A DNA stretch of 64,000 bases from Vombatus ursinus (GCF_900497805.2 NW_020954562.1:25116375-25180374), one strand, 5' to 3'. Counted from the first letter of the stretch, positions 33,151 through 43,863 are shown. The notes: generated by a model from the letters alone, not told the origin. Made by a program: numbers and translations.

Positions 33151-33240
33151 GTGAGAAAACTGATATGTGCCGGCAATAGAATTTGAACCCATGTCTCTGA
33201 TACCTCCAAATCCAAAACCCTTTCCAAAGTATTATTGCTG
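33151..33240 (-). repeat. MIR-like SINE fragment
   Basis: GCAATAGAATTTGAACCCAT and following text resemble the reverse complement of a SINE head. Confidence 0.5.
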
Positions 33241-34839
33241 TAGTAAATTTTCTCTTTTTCAGTAAATATTCATTTCTTAATTAATATGAAGAGAAAACTC
33301 TCTGTCTTTTTCATGATCCAATGATCACATTTTCTCTTCATCTTAACCAAAATTTCCTGTTTACTTTAGGCTTATTGACTCCATTTTCCAAAAGAAAAAC
33401 AAAACAGAAAGTCTATCTTCTCCCAGGAGGAACACTATGATGATGTTCCTCAAATATTCAAAATTCCAAGTAACACACAATGGTTAGTCTTTGTTGCTGT
33501 GCTCTAATTATTCCCTCTACTTTCCTTTATTCTGACTTCCTTCTCCCAATGTGAACAGTGACAGGGTTAGATAACTGTGATGATGAGCAGCCATGCAAAG
33601 AACCAAGAAGGATATAATTCTGCAATAGAAACATATATGAAAAAATATTACATTTTTCAAAGATTAGTAGGCTAAAACCAATACTTCCTTCATTTTGATT
33701 CCAGAAGATTCCTATGTGAATTTTGACACTGCCCTCTGGTCCTAGTGGGCCAGTTGTTATGAATTGCTGGTTAATGGGTTATTTCTAAACCTAAAATAGT
33801 GCTTTGGGCTTATTTATTTTCATCTCTTATTTCATTCATGAAAGGAGCTCTGAGTGAAGAAACTCCCTGCACCTATGCAAATAGAAACCTACTACACAAT
33901 TTAGAGCACAAGAGAGTTGCCTGCAAAACTGAAAGGTGAAGGGATTTGTCAATAGCCAAATAGCCAGCATATGTCAGAGGCAGGACTTTAATTCACATCT
34001 TTCTGACTCTGAAGCCAGATCTCTATCTACTAGGCCATTAATGAAAATGTTGTTTTAAGTAATATTTTGTCACTTATATAATTTGAAGAGGAAAAAAAAA
34101 GTCCTCTAATAAAACACCTGGTATTCATTAAGAGATCTCATTCAAGTATTTCCTATGATTTTAATCATTTGTCCCTACTTCTATGCAGATGAAAGAAAGA
34201 AGCTCTTTTGTAAATGAGAATGTATTTTTATGATCCAAGCCTGAATGTAAGTCAGCCCATGTCTTTTCGTGCCAATAGTGCAGAAAATGGATTGAGGTTG
34301 CTGGAAATCCCATAAGAAAGTGGTGAAGGAGGGCAAATTGACAAGTACATGGTTTTCTGAGTCACATTTGCTTCATAACTTACTGTTCCTTTCCCCCACC
34401 CCATTGCAGGGGCATTTGGACTGAAGAATGACAAAAAGAAATTATTAGCCACTTTAGGGAATGCTTCCTAATTGACAATTAATGAGCAGTTTTTTTTGAT
34501 GACTCTTTTATAAGTGTGGCATGCTGTAGGAATGCATCCACAAAGGGAGCACCATGCTTTCTGTTTATAATTAATTTTGACTTTGTTTAGCAAATGTTTT
34601 CAGGGAACCGAAATGACCTGCTTAATTTGTGTTTGTAAACTATGAAGATAATTGCTTTATTCAGAACTATCCAACAGTTATCAGAAACTGCATGGCAGCA
34701 GTGAAAGGATAGCTCATTCTTGGCATTACACTGTTAGTCTGCATCTCTATTGTAAGAAGTCTATAATATATAATAAAACATCTGGCCTGGAAGGGACCTT
34801 AAAGTTCATTTAACCAAAACACCCTCTTTACATGTGATA
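33241..34839. other. largely single-copy DNA with a MIR fragment
   Basis: A MIR-like SINE lies on the minus strand at 33924-34046 (GGTGAAGGGATTTGTCAATAG, GCAGGACTTTAATTCACATC) and a scrap of an old repeat at 34785-34835 (CCTGGAAGGGACCTTAAAG). The rest, notably 34480-34700, is repeat-poor and is the best candidate in the window for conserved non-coding DNA. No coding signal. Confidence 0.45.
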
Positions 34840-35020
34840 GAGAGAGAAAATGATAAGAGGGAAGGGGGAAAGGAGAGGAAAAGGAGGAGGAGAAGGATGG
34901 GGAGTGGGAGATGAAGAAGGAAAGGGAGAGACAGAGGAAAAAGGAGAAGTAGAGGGAGGGGGAGAAGATGGGGAGAGGGAAAGTGAAAACAAGAGGGATG
35001 GGGAAAGGGAGAGGGAAGTA
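34840..35020. repeat. polypurine (GGA/GAA) tract
   Basis: About 180 bases almost entirely A and G on the plus strand. The long open frames on both strands (Glu/Gly/Arg, or Ser/Pro/Leu) come from the low complexity. Confidence 0.9.
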
Positions 35021-36464
35021 GACTCAAATTGGCAGAGTCTGCTCATGACCTTGGACATTTTAGCCCAAGAAAATTTGGGGTCAAATTTATTGGAATTTTG
35101 AACAAGGAAAAGGTGATAATACATTAAAATACAGTTTGAGGTTCACATTCTGTTCACTTTATTCTTTTTTCTCTATTAGACAGGATATACTGTCTAATAG
35201 AACAATAGTAATTTAACCTTCTCCTAAATATATTCAATTCTTTCTCTGACCATTCTCTCAAGGGTTTCCATGGAGTAATCAAAGGGACCTGCTCCCTGAT
35301 CAATACCCTAATTCCTTCAGTAAATGGGGAAAGATGCCCTTTAATAGTATTGCCCTTATGTGGTTAATAACCCTCATCCACTAAGGGGAATGGGAGAAGG
35401 TTATGATCTTAAATACACAAGGTAATTTTTGTTCTAGGTTTGGTTATCATCCTCAATACATTTTCCTCAGGGTTTTTACCTTGTGCTTGACCTTTTACAC
35501 ATTTTTCTGAAGAGGAAACTAAAGCAGGCAAACTTTTAGACAATGGAAATATTTATTAGTATTTTTATTTTAACTGAAGATTTTTAATATGTTTCAGAGA
35601 GAGAGAGAGCACCTCAGAATTAATGGTAGTTTAAATATATAAACAAAGTTAACTGAAACACAAAGTAGAGACATGATTAATCCAAGATAACATAGCCAAA
35701 TATTATAGTATAGGGAGAAATATGTTAACTTACCTACATAACCCACTCCGTTTTGATTTAAGCCTCTGCATTGTGCTTGGAATGTTCTGATTGAGTTTTT
35801 GTTGTTGTTGTTGTTGTTGTTGTTATTCAGAATTTTGTTCAGTAGGTTGTTTTTCAAAAATAAAATAATCATTTTGTGGTATAATTTGGTAAACAAAATG
35901 TGTGTGTGTTCCAAAAACAATTGATAAACCTATGTGAACCACCAGATAGGACAGACCACCAATGGGAACATCTTATAAACAAATTAGATAATTGACTACC
36001 ACATCAATCAGAACTCAAGTATAACTAAGCCATGCCTTCAGATAGAATCATTAAGTCAGCCAGAGGTCTCAGTCATTAGCCTGCTCCTGGCTCTCAACCA
36101 GGACAGGCTCCTGTGTTCACTTGAGGGCAGTGCTGCTTTGTGGAGATTTTCCAGACAACTACTATGAAAGGAGGTACCCAGACTGTCTGGGTGAGAGGGA
36201 ACCTTGTAAGCAACAGTATGAAACAAACTTATTGGAACTTCTGGGAATAATGTTTGTGGTTTGTAGTGGGGGCAGGGAGTAGTGGGGGTAGCAGGGGTGC
36301 TGATGTATGTATTGTTAAATATATAATTGCATGCTATGGATTTATAAAGTTTGATTGCATGCACTAGTGAATGTAAGTCTAATTTAGTGTTTCTGTGGCA
36401 CTAGACAGCATACATAAAGATAAATCGATTTAGCACATTCTCCTTACATTACATGTAGGGAGAA
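35021..36464. other. unassigned DNA with a (TTG)n tract
   Basis: (TTG)n at 35797-35826. Otherwise no recognised repeat or exon. Confidence 0.4.
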
Positions 36465-36700
36465 CAATAGATAGATAGCTGGACCTCCCTGGAGTAAGGA
36501 GGATCTGAGTTCAAATCCAGCCTCAGATACTCATTGGCTATGTGATCCTGAGCAAGTCACTTAAGTCCTGTCTGCCTCAGTTTCTTCACTTGTAAAATGA
36601 GGATCATAATAATACCTTCCTTACAGGATTGTTGTAAGAATCAACTGAGATAATATTTGTAAACCACTTTATACATATTAGGCACTTATTAATGTTTGTT
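36465..36700 (+). repeat. MAR1-like CORE-SINE
   Basis: GGAGGATCTGAGTTCAAATC, GCCTCAGATACTCATTGG, TCTGCCTCAGTTTCTTCAC, TGAGGATCATAATAATACC and GAGATAATATTTGTAAACCA in head-to-tail order. Confidence 0.85.
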
Positions 36701-36817
36701 CTCTTGTTGTCCCCCCTCAGCTCCTATCCAAACCTCATCCCCATAAAGCTCAGTGTTTTGGCCCAGACCAGAAAGCACTCTGAGGTAACTGCTAGATTCA
36801 CTCTGGATCTTAGAACA

Positions 36818-36930
36818 TTAGCTGCCTCCCAGGGTGGTTGTGTGGATAAAATGAGATCGTATTTGTAAAGTGCTTTGCAGTCCTTGAAGCTGTATATACA
36901 TGTTAACCATTATTACTGCTATTATTATGT
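36818..36930 (+). repeat. MAR1-like SINE 3' half
   Basis: CTGCCTCCCAGGGTGGTTGT, AATGAGATCGTATTTGTAAA, GTGCTTTGCAGTCCTTGAAG and a (TTA)n-type end. Confidence 0.75.
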
Positions 36931-36989
36931 ACCAGCAAAGCCTAGTTGTGAACCCTGGTCTCTGGGCTTTCTGTTTGGTTACAGAGGGA

Positions 36990-37061
36990 AGACCTAGGAG
37001 TAACAGAAGAAAGTTGCAGATAGATAAATTTAGGTTTGAGGTAAAGAAAATCCTCTGAACA
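36990..37061 (+). mobile_element. CR1/L3 LINE 3' end, left piece
   Basis: ATAAATTTAGGTTTGAGGTA then AAGAAAATCCTCTGAACAA, the usual lead into the CR1/L3 terminus. It continues at 37284. Confidence 0.6.
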
Positions 37062-37283
37062 ATTTGTTGTTGTTGAGACATTTTTCATTCGTGTCCTGTT
37101 CTTGGTGACCCCATTTGGGGTTTCTTGGCAAAGATAATAGAATGGTTTGCCATTTCCTTCTCTAGTTCATTTTTACAGATGAGAAAACTGAGGCAAACAG
37201 TATTAAGAGAGCTGGCCCAGGGCCACACAGCTAGCACAAACTCAAGAAGATGAGTCTTTCTGCCTTTAGGACCAAACAATTAG
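37062..37283 (-). repeat. RTE-tailed tRNA SINE inserted in CR1/L3
   Basis: TTGTTGTTG tail, then GTGACCCCATTTGGGG, GGTTTGCCATTTCCTTCTC, GAGAAAACTGAGGCAAACAG and the head remnant. Short flanking repeats AACAATT occur on both sides (near 37058 and 37276). Confidence 0.75.
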
Positions 37284-37425
37284 AGTTTTCTAAATGTGTA
37301 AATGGGCTACTTGAGGACATACAATGCTCCTCTTCACTTTAAATTTCTCAAGCATGGGCTGGAGGACCACTTGTTGGGGGTATTGTAAAGGAAATACTTT
37401 TTCAGGTAAGGTTTGATCTAGATAG
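37284..37425 (+). mobile_element. CR1/L3 LINE 3' end, right piece
   Basis: ATGGGCTACTTGAGGACATA, GGGCTGGAGGACCACTTGTT and TTTTTCAGGTAAGGTTTGAT continue the CR1/L3 3' end. Confidence 0.65.
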
Positions 37426-37479
37426 ATGTACTCTGAAATATTTTATTATTTTGTAATTGTGCCCTTTGGGACTCCAAGA

Positions 37480-37852
37480 CTAACCAAGGTACTCTACATA
37501 TGCCCTTGATCCTATCCCCTCTTGTCTCCTCCTAGCAGTTTTCCAAAGTTATCAATGATCTTTCTCTAAAATGATGAACTTGATGTTGTTTTCTTAATCT
37601 TCATGCTTCTTGACCTCTCTGTTTGACACTGTTGACTACCCTTTCTTTCTGGATAGATACTCTCTTAACTGAGGTTTTGTGACACTGCTCTCGCCTGGGT
37701 TTCATTTCTTCTTAGTCTTTTTCATTAGATCATCCTGTTCCTTAACTGTGGTAGTAACACAAGGCTCTATTCCAGGCCTTTTCTTCTCTCTCTATACCCT
37801 CTCTTGATGATTAATCAGAAAACATGGATTTAATTATCTCCATGCAGATGAC

Positions 37853-37856
<4 letters not shown>
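37480..37856 (+). mobile_element. L2 LINE, RT region
   Basis: GACACTGTTGACTACCCTTT, GACACTGCTCTCGCCTGGGT, CAAGGCTCTATTCCAGGCC and CTTTTCTTCTCTCTCTATACC match L2 RT text. It is followed by a CT tract that begins at the L2 position usually read as CTATGCTGATGACTCTC. Confidence 0.75.
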
Positions 37857-37902
<46 letters not shown>

Positions 37903-38035
37903 TTCTTCCCTTTCTCTTTTTCTCCTTCTTCCTCACTCTCTTTCTCCTTCTTTCTCTCTTTCCCATTTTTCTTTTTCTCCTTCTTCCTCACTCTCTTTCT
38001 CTTTCCTTCTCTCTCTTTCTCTCTCTCTCCTTCCC
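37857..38035. repeat. polypyrimidine (CT)n tract
   Basis: About 180 bases of C and T, starting as pure (CT)n and becoming CTTT/TTCC. It probably grew from the L2 sequence it interrupts. Confidence 0.92.
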
Positions 38036-38170
38036 CACACACATACACATATGAATGTAAATAGCTATACAGATGTGTATATATACATATATACCCATAC
38101 ATATATACATATGTGTATAAATATACTCATAATCTATACATGCATACATATATATGTTTATATGTATGGA
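38036..38170. repeat. ATAC/ATGT microsatellite
   Basis: ACACACATACACATATGAAT followed by TATATACATATATACCCATA and similar. Confidence 0.8.
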
Positions 38171-38379
38171 TAATAAATCCCATTTGGGCACATAAGTTCA
38201 ATGAGTGAATTTTCTCCCTTTCTCTGAAATGTCAAATAATCACTCACTTAGAGAGACCCTTGCTGCCAAATGCATGAATTGAAATGGGTAGGAGAAACTG
38301 GTGAAATCAACTTTAACTTCTCAAATGCATACAGAGAAGCTTCTTTCAAACTGGTGGAATAACAGACATGTTCATGCTC

Positions 38380-39186
38380 TTTCCCTCCCAACAACCGTTC
38401 TTCCAGACTTCACTATTTCTGTTAAAGGCAGCAAAATCTTTTTACGGCAGTCACCCAGATTCATCACCATGAACTCATCTTCCACTCTTCACTCTCCTTC
38501 CCGTAGCTGTATAGAGGATAGATCATGGAGGGGGACCTTGAGGTGGGGAGGACCAATTATAAGGCTGTTTCAAGAGTGAAAGATGACGAAGGCCAACTAG
38601 GGTGGTGGCTATATTGGTGGAAAGAAAGTGATGAATGCAAAAAGAAAATGTTATTGAGTCAGTCACCAAATCTTGTTATTTCTAACTCCATAACATCTTT
38701 TGCATCCATTCCTTTGTTTGTACCCATATGACCACCATCCTAGTTGGCCTTCATCATCTTTCACTTTTGTAATACCTTTATATCCTCCACCTCATGTGCC
38801 ATCTCTATGATCCACCCTCTACAGAGCTGCCAAAGTGGTATTTCTAATGCACAGGTATTAAGATGTCATTTCCCTCCTGGGCAAATTCCAGTAGTTCCCT
38901 ATTGCCTTAGGAATACATACAAACTTCTCTGTTGCTTTACAACTTGGCTCCAACATACTTTTCTGGACATATTCTATGTTACTTGCCTTCATGCACCCAA
39001 AGTTCAACCAAACGAACTTCTTGCTGTTTCTGACATGCAATATTCCAATCTCCCATCCCTCCACAACTTGTCTTTGCATAGGCTGTTTTCCATATCTGGA
39101 ATGCACTCCTCCCTCATCTCTGCCTCTTAGACTCACTATTTTTCTTTTTCAAATTAATAGCCAATTCCTACAGAATACTTTTCATA
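38380..39186 (+). mobile_element. L2 LINE, 3' part, containing an inverted repeat
   Basis: GTTAAAGGCAGCAAAATC (VKGSKIFL-like), AGAGCTGCCAAAGTGG, AGTTCCCTATTGCCTTAGG and GGAATGCACTCCTCCCTCA follow L2 order. Bases 38518-38645 are an inverted copy of 38697-38824 (see the repeat entry). The L2 resumes after the LTR at 39706. Confidence 0.75.
38518..38824. repeat. inverted repeat, two arms of about 125 bases
   Basis: The arm 38518-38645 is the reverse complement of 38697-38824 at roughly 75% by eye. The best-kept stretch is AGGCCAACTAGGGTGGTGG on the left against CCACCATCCTAGTTGGCCT on the right, with GTGAAAGATGACGAAGG against CCTTCATCATCTTTCAC beside it. The right arm is the normal L2 orientation. 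The loop is about 50 bases. Confidence 0.8.
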
Positions 39187-39190
39187 TACT

Positions 39191-39701
39191 TGATGAAAGG
39201 CTCATCATTCAGTTTCAGAAGCCAAGACCTTTGCCCCTTTTCACCAAAAGAAATTTGGCTCCCATTTGTTTACAGATCCCAGAAAACCCTTAAACTTTTT
39301 TCACTCTGGTCTAATTCCCCTCATCTCCCTTTGAAAGCTGATCCTTTCAAACTTCTGCCTTCCAGTTCCCTTCATTATCTATTTCCATTGTCTATTCAAT
39401 CTCTCAGACCTTCCAATCAGAATTCTCCTCTAGACTCTTTTCCCAACTGGCCACCCAAAGTTACTTTTCTGTATATAAGATCCACCCTGGCCCCCATTTA
39501 AATGCTGAGAATTTCTCATGACCAAAAGGCTGAGACTCTCATGCCCACTCGTCCTTATGAGTGTCACCTGGCCTATGTGATTTATGTCTAATAAACTTTT
39601 TCTCCAGCTGGAAGAAGATTTGAGTTGAATTCTTTCAGGCAGGGTCCGGTGCCGCGATCTTGGGGTCTGTTCGAGCACCCCAAAACCTCTAGACCTCTTC
39701 A
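39191..39701 (+). mobile_element. solo LTR, gammaretrovirus-like, fossil, inside L2
   Basis: 511 bases from TGATGAAAGG to CTCTTCA. Flanks TACT (39187-39190) and TACC (39702-39705) fit a 4-base TSD. A TATATAAG box lies near 39472 and AATAAAC near 39590, followed by U5 with ATTCTTTCAGGCAGG and CGATCTTGGGGTC. R/U5 and the very end (ACCTCTAGAC) match the LTR at 14311-14764, so they are one family. No internal region. Old. Confidence 0.78.
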
Positions 39702-39705
39702 TACC

Positions 39706-39810
39706 CACCACTATCCTTTGCTAATTCCTCTCACTCCTCTATACAATTACCTTGTATTTATTTTATATGTACCTATAAGAAGGGTAGAATGAAATTGTTC
39801 TCTCTGTTTC
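39706..39810 (+). mobile_element. L2 LINE 3' end after LTR
   Basis: CTTTGCTAATTCCTCTCACT and ATTACCTTGTATTTATTTTA are the normal continuation of the L2 3' end. Confidence 0.6.
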
Positions 39811-40274
39811 TCATTTTTTTTAAATTTGTTGATCATTAAAAAAATTGTGTTAGCTCAAATAGCAGCTGAAACCATAGTTATTTACTCAACTGGCCCAAGT
39901 GTTTGAAGGTCAATCACCATGCTATGGATCAGATTATAAAAGCATTAATGTGATTTAGTTGTTAGCACTACTGAATAAATGGAGCCGTAAGTGCTAAGCA
40001 TTTGTCTTAATAGTTAGAAATAATAGATTCAGTCAGAAAATGGTCAAATCAGTGTTCCTTTATAGATGCAGACCAATTTACAAAGGATAGATACTGAGGC
40101 TGCCTACAGGGGCAAGTGAAGCCTATCAGTAAGATCCAAGTATAATTTATGAGTAAATCAGGAATTTCAGTGGCCTCTGAAGGGCATACGCTTTTGTGAC
40201 TACATGATTTACAGATGGATGAGGGATTATAGAGAGAAAGAGGCAATGTTGACATAAAGAACTTCCACAGGATA
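39811..40274. other. unassigned DNA
   Basis: No repeat or coding signal recognised. Confidence 0.4.
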
Positions 40275-40480
40275 CATGGAAAGAATATGTGGCTTTGTGG
40301 AAATAGTTTGATTTGGAGTCAGAAGACCTGTGTTTAAAATATCACCTTATCTGCCACTTACTAACCTATGTGACAGTCGGCAAATAACTTAACCTATCCA
40401 GGACTATGCTTCTTCATCTTGAAATTTTAAGAATTGGGCTCAATGGCATAAGATCCTGAGCCTTAGGAATATTTTATGAT
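40275..40480 (+). repeat. MIR/THER1-like SINE
   Basis: GATTTGGAGTCAGAAGACCT, CCACTTACTAACCTATGTGA and GAATTGGGCTCAATGGCATA in SINE order; diverged. Confidence 0.7.
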
Positions 40481-40639
40481 TGTCTAATTTCCCTGCCTGT
40501 CTCTTCTGCCAGGAATGGCTACCTCCCTTCATTCCTTCTATCTAAAACTTTATCATCTTCCCAGCTGCATTTTATACTACCCCTTCACTAGTAATTCTTT
40601 GCAATATTGATGCCACTCATTCTTTACTGTCCAGAGTCT

Positions 40640-41254
40640 GAACTAGTGACTCAAAGTTTTTGCAATGATGAAACATATCACTTTGTTTTCAATTAAAAAA
40701 AACTCCCTTACTCATAACTCTCTCCACCATCACAGTCACAGGACAACCCTCTTCTCCAAGAATTATGTCATTAAGGGAATATAACACCTGTCCCAAAGAG
40801 CTTTGGTATAGAATTCTCTCTTTATTGGTGGAGATGAATGCCCTGCCCTGCATGGCCTTTGACAGCCCCCTTTTGGGTCTACAGGAACAGTTGTCTTTGG
40901 GGTCTTATAGAATTTCAAGTCTTCTTCAGGACTCTTCAAGTGTTAAGTCTCTTCAGCTCAAGAGAAAAGATGGAAGAGACCAACCCCATTTCAAATCACT
41001 TAAGGAAAAAACTCTAGGAAAATATAAAAGGAGCCAGGAGTCTCCATCATGTCCTTATTTTCAGCTAGCTACAGTAGAGACTTCAGGGAATTTCTGCTTG
41101 GATGAGATCTAGGACTCTCTCTCTCTCTCTCTCGGTTGAGCTGAGTTATCTCACTCCCAGTGGGAAAGCTCATTCATTCTGAGTTCTCTGGTACATATGT
41201 GTACCTTCCCTGATTTTTGTTTCACTATGATTTGGATAAATGAGTTTCTATAAT
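40640..41254 (+). other. LTR-like unassigned segment with a 115-codon open frame
   Basis: The open frame 40765-41112 (MSLREYNTCPKELWYRILSL...) has no domain I recognise and ends just before a (CT)n run (41114-41133). AATATAAAAGGAGCCAGGAG at 41018 resembles a TATA box and its surround. With the C-rich text upstream this looks like an LTR more than an exon, but ends and TSD were not found. Confidence 0.3.
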
Positions 41255-41467
41255 AATAGCTAACATTTATATAACACCTACTCTGTGCCACACACTGTAT
41301 TAAGCACGTTACGGTTATTATCCCATTTGATCTACACAACATCTCCGGGAAATAGGTGCTACTATTGTCACCACTTTTTTTCACAGATGAGGAAAATGGA
41401 GGTTAACTGAGTTGCCCAGAGTCACACAGCTAGTAAGTGTCTGATGACAGATTTGAACTTAGGTCTT
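41255..41467 (-). repeat. MIR/MAR1-like SINE, left piece
   Basis: TAATAGCTAACATTTATATA, CACACTGTATTAAGCACG, GATGAGGAAAATGGAGG and GTCACACAGCTAGTAAGTG are reverse complement of a CORE-SINE. It is cut at GAACTTAGGTCTT (41455-41467) by an L1 and resumes at 43864. Confidence 0.85.
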
Positions 41468-41698
41468 TTTAAAAAAATTTTATTTATTTTATTCTGAACT
41501 TAAGAAATAAAACAAGCATTTCTATAACGTAGTAGAATAGAAAAAAAGAGGATTGTACATGAAACTGCAAAACTATTATGTACAACTTGCTATTATTTTC
41601 AAATACATAATAATGTTATCATGTAGCTTTCTTTTTTTATGTTTTTCTTCCTTCCCCCACCCCAAGAAGGCTACCATTAGACACAAATATGTGTGTAG

Positions 41699-41748
41699 GT
41701 AGATAGATAGATATCTAGATCTAGATCTAGATCCAGATCTAGATATAC
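41699..41748. repeat. (TAGA)n/(AGATCT)n microsatellite
   Basis: TAGATAGATAGATATCTAGA followed by repeated self-complementary AGATCT units, inside the L1 3' part. Confidence 0.85.
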
Positions 41749-42598
41749 ACATATATATGGAAAATTATTCTATACATACTTCCATTTGTCAGTTCTTCCT
41801 CTAGATGCAGATAGCATCTTCCTTCATATGATTTTTTATAGTTAATTTCAGTATTTATAATAGCCAAAATGACTTACTCATTCAAAGATGTTGTTAAAAA
41901 CAATATTCTTGTTACTGTATACAGTGTTCTCTTGGTTCTGCTCATTTTGCTCTTCATTATTTTATGCAAATCTATCCATGTTTTTCTAAGATCATCAAGC
42001 TCATCATTTCTTATAGCACAGTAATATTTCATTACAGTCATATACCACAATTTGTTCAGCCATTCCTCAATTGATGGGCATCCCTGGAATTTCTAGTTCC
42101 TTGGTACCACAAGGAGAGATACTATAAATGTTTTCAAACACATCGGTTCTTTTCCTTTTTTCCTAATCATCTTGGGAAACAGACCTAGTGGTGGTATTGT
42201 TGGGTCAATAGGTATAGGTAGTTTAGAAAGTCTTTGGACATAATTCCAGATTGCCCTCTAAAATGATTGGATCAGTTCACAGTTCCACCAACAGTGAATT
42301 AGTGTCCCAATTTTTCCACACCCCCCTCCAACATTTGTCACTTTCTTCTTCAATCATTTTAGCTAATCTGATAGGTGTAAAATGGTATCTCAAAGTTGTT
42401 TAAATTTGTATTTCTCTAATCAATAATGACAGAGCACATTTTTCATATGATTATAAATTGTTTTGATTTATAAATAAATAAATCATATACATATAATACT
42501 TAGAAATAAATCACATAAATCATCAGCATTCCTATATGTCACAAACAAAACCCTGCAACAAAAGATAGTAAGAGATATCCCATTTAAAATAACTCTGG

Positions 42599-42743
42599 GG
42601 GCAGCTAGGTGGCGCAGTGGATAGAGCTCTGGCCTTGAAGTCAGCAGGACATAAGTTCAAATCCAGTCTCAGACACATGACACTTTCTAGCTGTGTGACC
42701 CTGGGCAAGTCACTTAACCCCGATTGCTTCACCAAAAAAAAAA
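42599..42743 (+). repeat. young tRNA-derived SINE in L1
   Basis: GGCAGCTAGGTGGCGCAGTG, TTCAAATCCAGTCTCAGACA, CTAGCTGTGTGACCCTGGGC and an A-run. Flanking repeats ATAACTCTGG (42589-42598) and ATATCTCTGG (42744-42753) differ at one base. Confidence 0.9.
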
Positions 42744-43032
42744 ATATCTCTGGACAATATAAAATACCTGAAAAAAACAAACCCAGGAGTATATGAACAA
42801 AATTATTTAAAAAAACCTTTTTATGCAAATAAAATCAGATTTAAATAATTGGAGGGATATTTATTGTTCATGGATAGGAAGGGTCCATACAATAAAAATT
42901 ACAGTTTTACCTAAACTAATTTATATATTAATTCCATCCTAATTAAATTACCAAAACATTATTTTACTGAATTAGAAAAAAATAACAAAGTTCACTTGAA
43001 AGAACAAAAAGTCAAGAATATTAAAGGAACTA

Positions 43033-43311
43033 ATGAAAAAAGAAATGTGCAAGAAAAGGAGGTTAGCAGTACCAAATCTCAGACTACATTATAAGATGGC
43101 AATTATCAAAACTGTCTGGTACTGTCTAAGAAATAGAAAGGTAGATCAATGGAATAAAGTAGACACACAATTTAAAGCAGCAAATAAATACAATAACCTT
43201 GTGTTTGACAAGTGTAAATATTTAACTTTGGGGAATAAGAATTCATTTTTTGATAAAAATTGTTGGGAAAACTGGAAAGTAGTCTGGCAGAAATTGGGCA
43301 TAGATCAATAG
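43033..43311 (+). pseudogene. L1 ORF2p C-terminal region (inverted segment)
   Basis: A 92-codon open stretch reads MKKEMCKKRRLAVPNLRLHY, then IIKTVWYCLRNRKVDQWN and FFDKNCWENWKVVWQKLGID, matching the same region of the L1 at 61020-61466 (AIPDLKLYYKAAIIKIIWYW...). This block lies after the RT catalytic core. It is part of the 5'-inverted half of the L1; stops and insertions on both sides make it non-functional. Confidence 0.85.
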
Positions 43312-43576
43312 CTTACACTATTTACCAAGCTAAGATCAAAATGGATACATGACCTAGATATAAAGATATTACAAGAAAATTTGAAGAACGTGGGACATAT
43401 TACCTATCAGACTTATGGACAGGTAAAAAAATGAATAAATGAGAGAGAGCAGTGTGAAATGTAAAATGGATAATTTTGATTATATTAATTTTTAATTAAT
43501 TACATTAATTTTTTAGAATTTAATTTTGTACAAATAAAACAAATGTAGCCAAGATCAGAAAGAAAGCAAAAAATTG

Positions 43577-43691
43577 AGGGGAGGTTCAGATTCTCATAAT
43601 CTAGCCAATAGCTCACTAATGTTCATACTCCTTAAGAGTCTGCCCAATATGGTGGATGTTCTAATAAACCCTTTTGGAAAAAAAAAGAAAG
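43577..43691 (+). mobile_element. polyadenylated LTR-transcript copy in L1, fossil
   Basis: The text TTCAGATTCTCATAATCTAG, TCCTTAAGAGTCTGCCCAAT and CTAATAAACCC matches the R region of the LTR family at 14311-14764. It ends 9 bases after AATAAA in an A-rich run (43678-43691). Short flanking repeats AAAATTG (43570-43576) and AAAATCG (43692-43698) are seen. This is what an L1-mobilised, 5'-truncated ERV transcript would leave. Confidence 0.65.
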
Positions 43692-43863
43692 AAAATCGGG
43701 GGAAAATTATAGACAGTTTCTCAGATAAAGGTCTCATATCTCAAATATATAAAGAATTTTGTCAAATCTATAAGAATACAAACCATTCCCCAATTGATAG
43801 GGGGTCAAAGGATATGAACAGGCAGTTTTACAATGAAGAAATCAAAACAATTTATAGTCACAT

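Larger units (their letters stand above)
41468..43863 (-). mobile_element. L1 with 5' inversion (twin priming) inside a SINE
   Basis: The 3' part (41468-42470, ORF2 C-terminus and 3' UTR) is on the minus strand, starting with a T-rich tail. The 5' part (about 42500-43863, ORF2) is on the plus strand. Both parts share a stretch of about 25 bases, (A)TCAAAACAATTTATARTC at 43845-43863 and its reverse complement at 42446-42470. This is the arrangement that twin priming leaves. The 13-base duplication is GAACTTAGGTCTT (41455-41467) and GAACTCAAGTCTT (43864-43876). Two later insertions sit inside the plus-strand part. Confidence 0.88.

Noticed and set aside
36056-36364. 102-codon minus-strand frame
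   Set aside because: No homology or splice context recognised; length is within chance expectation for 64 kb on six frames.
38744-39293. Plus-strand frames of 128 and 105 codons and a 92-codon minus-strand frame
   Set aside because: They translate L2 3' sequence and the beginning of an inserted LTR; C-rich L2 DNA has few stops.
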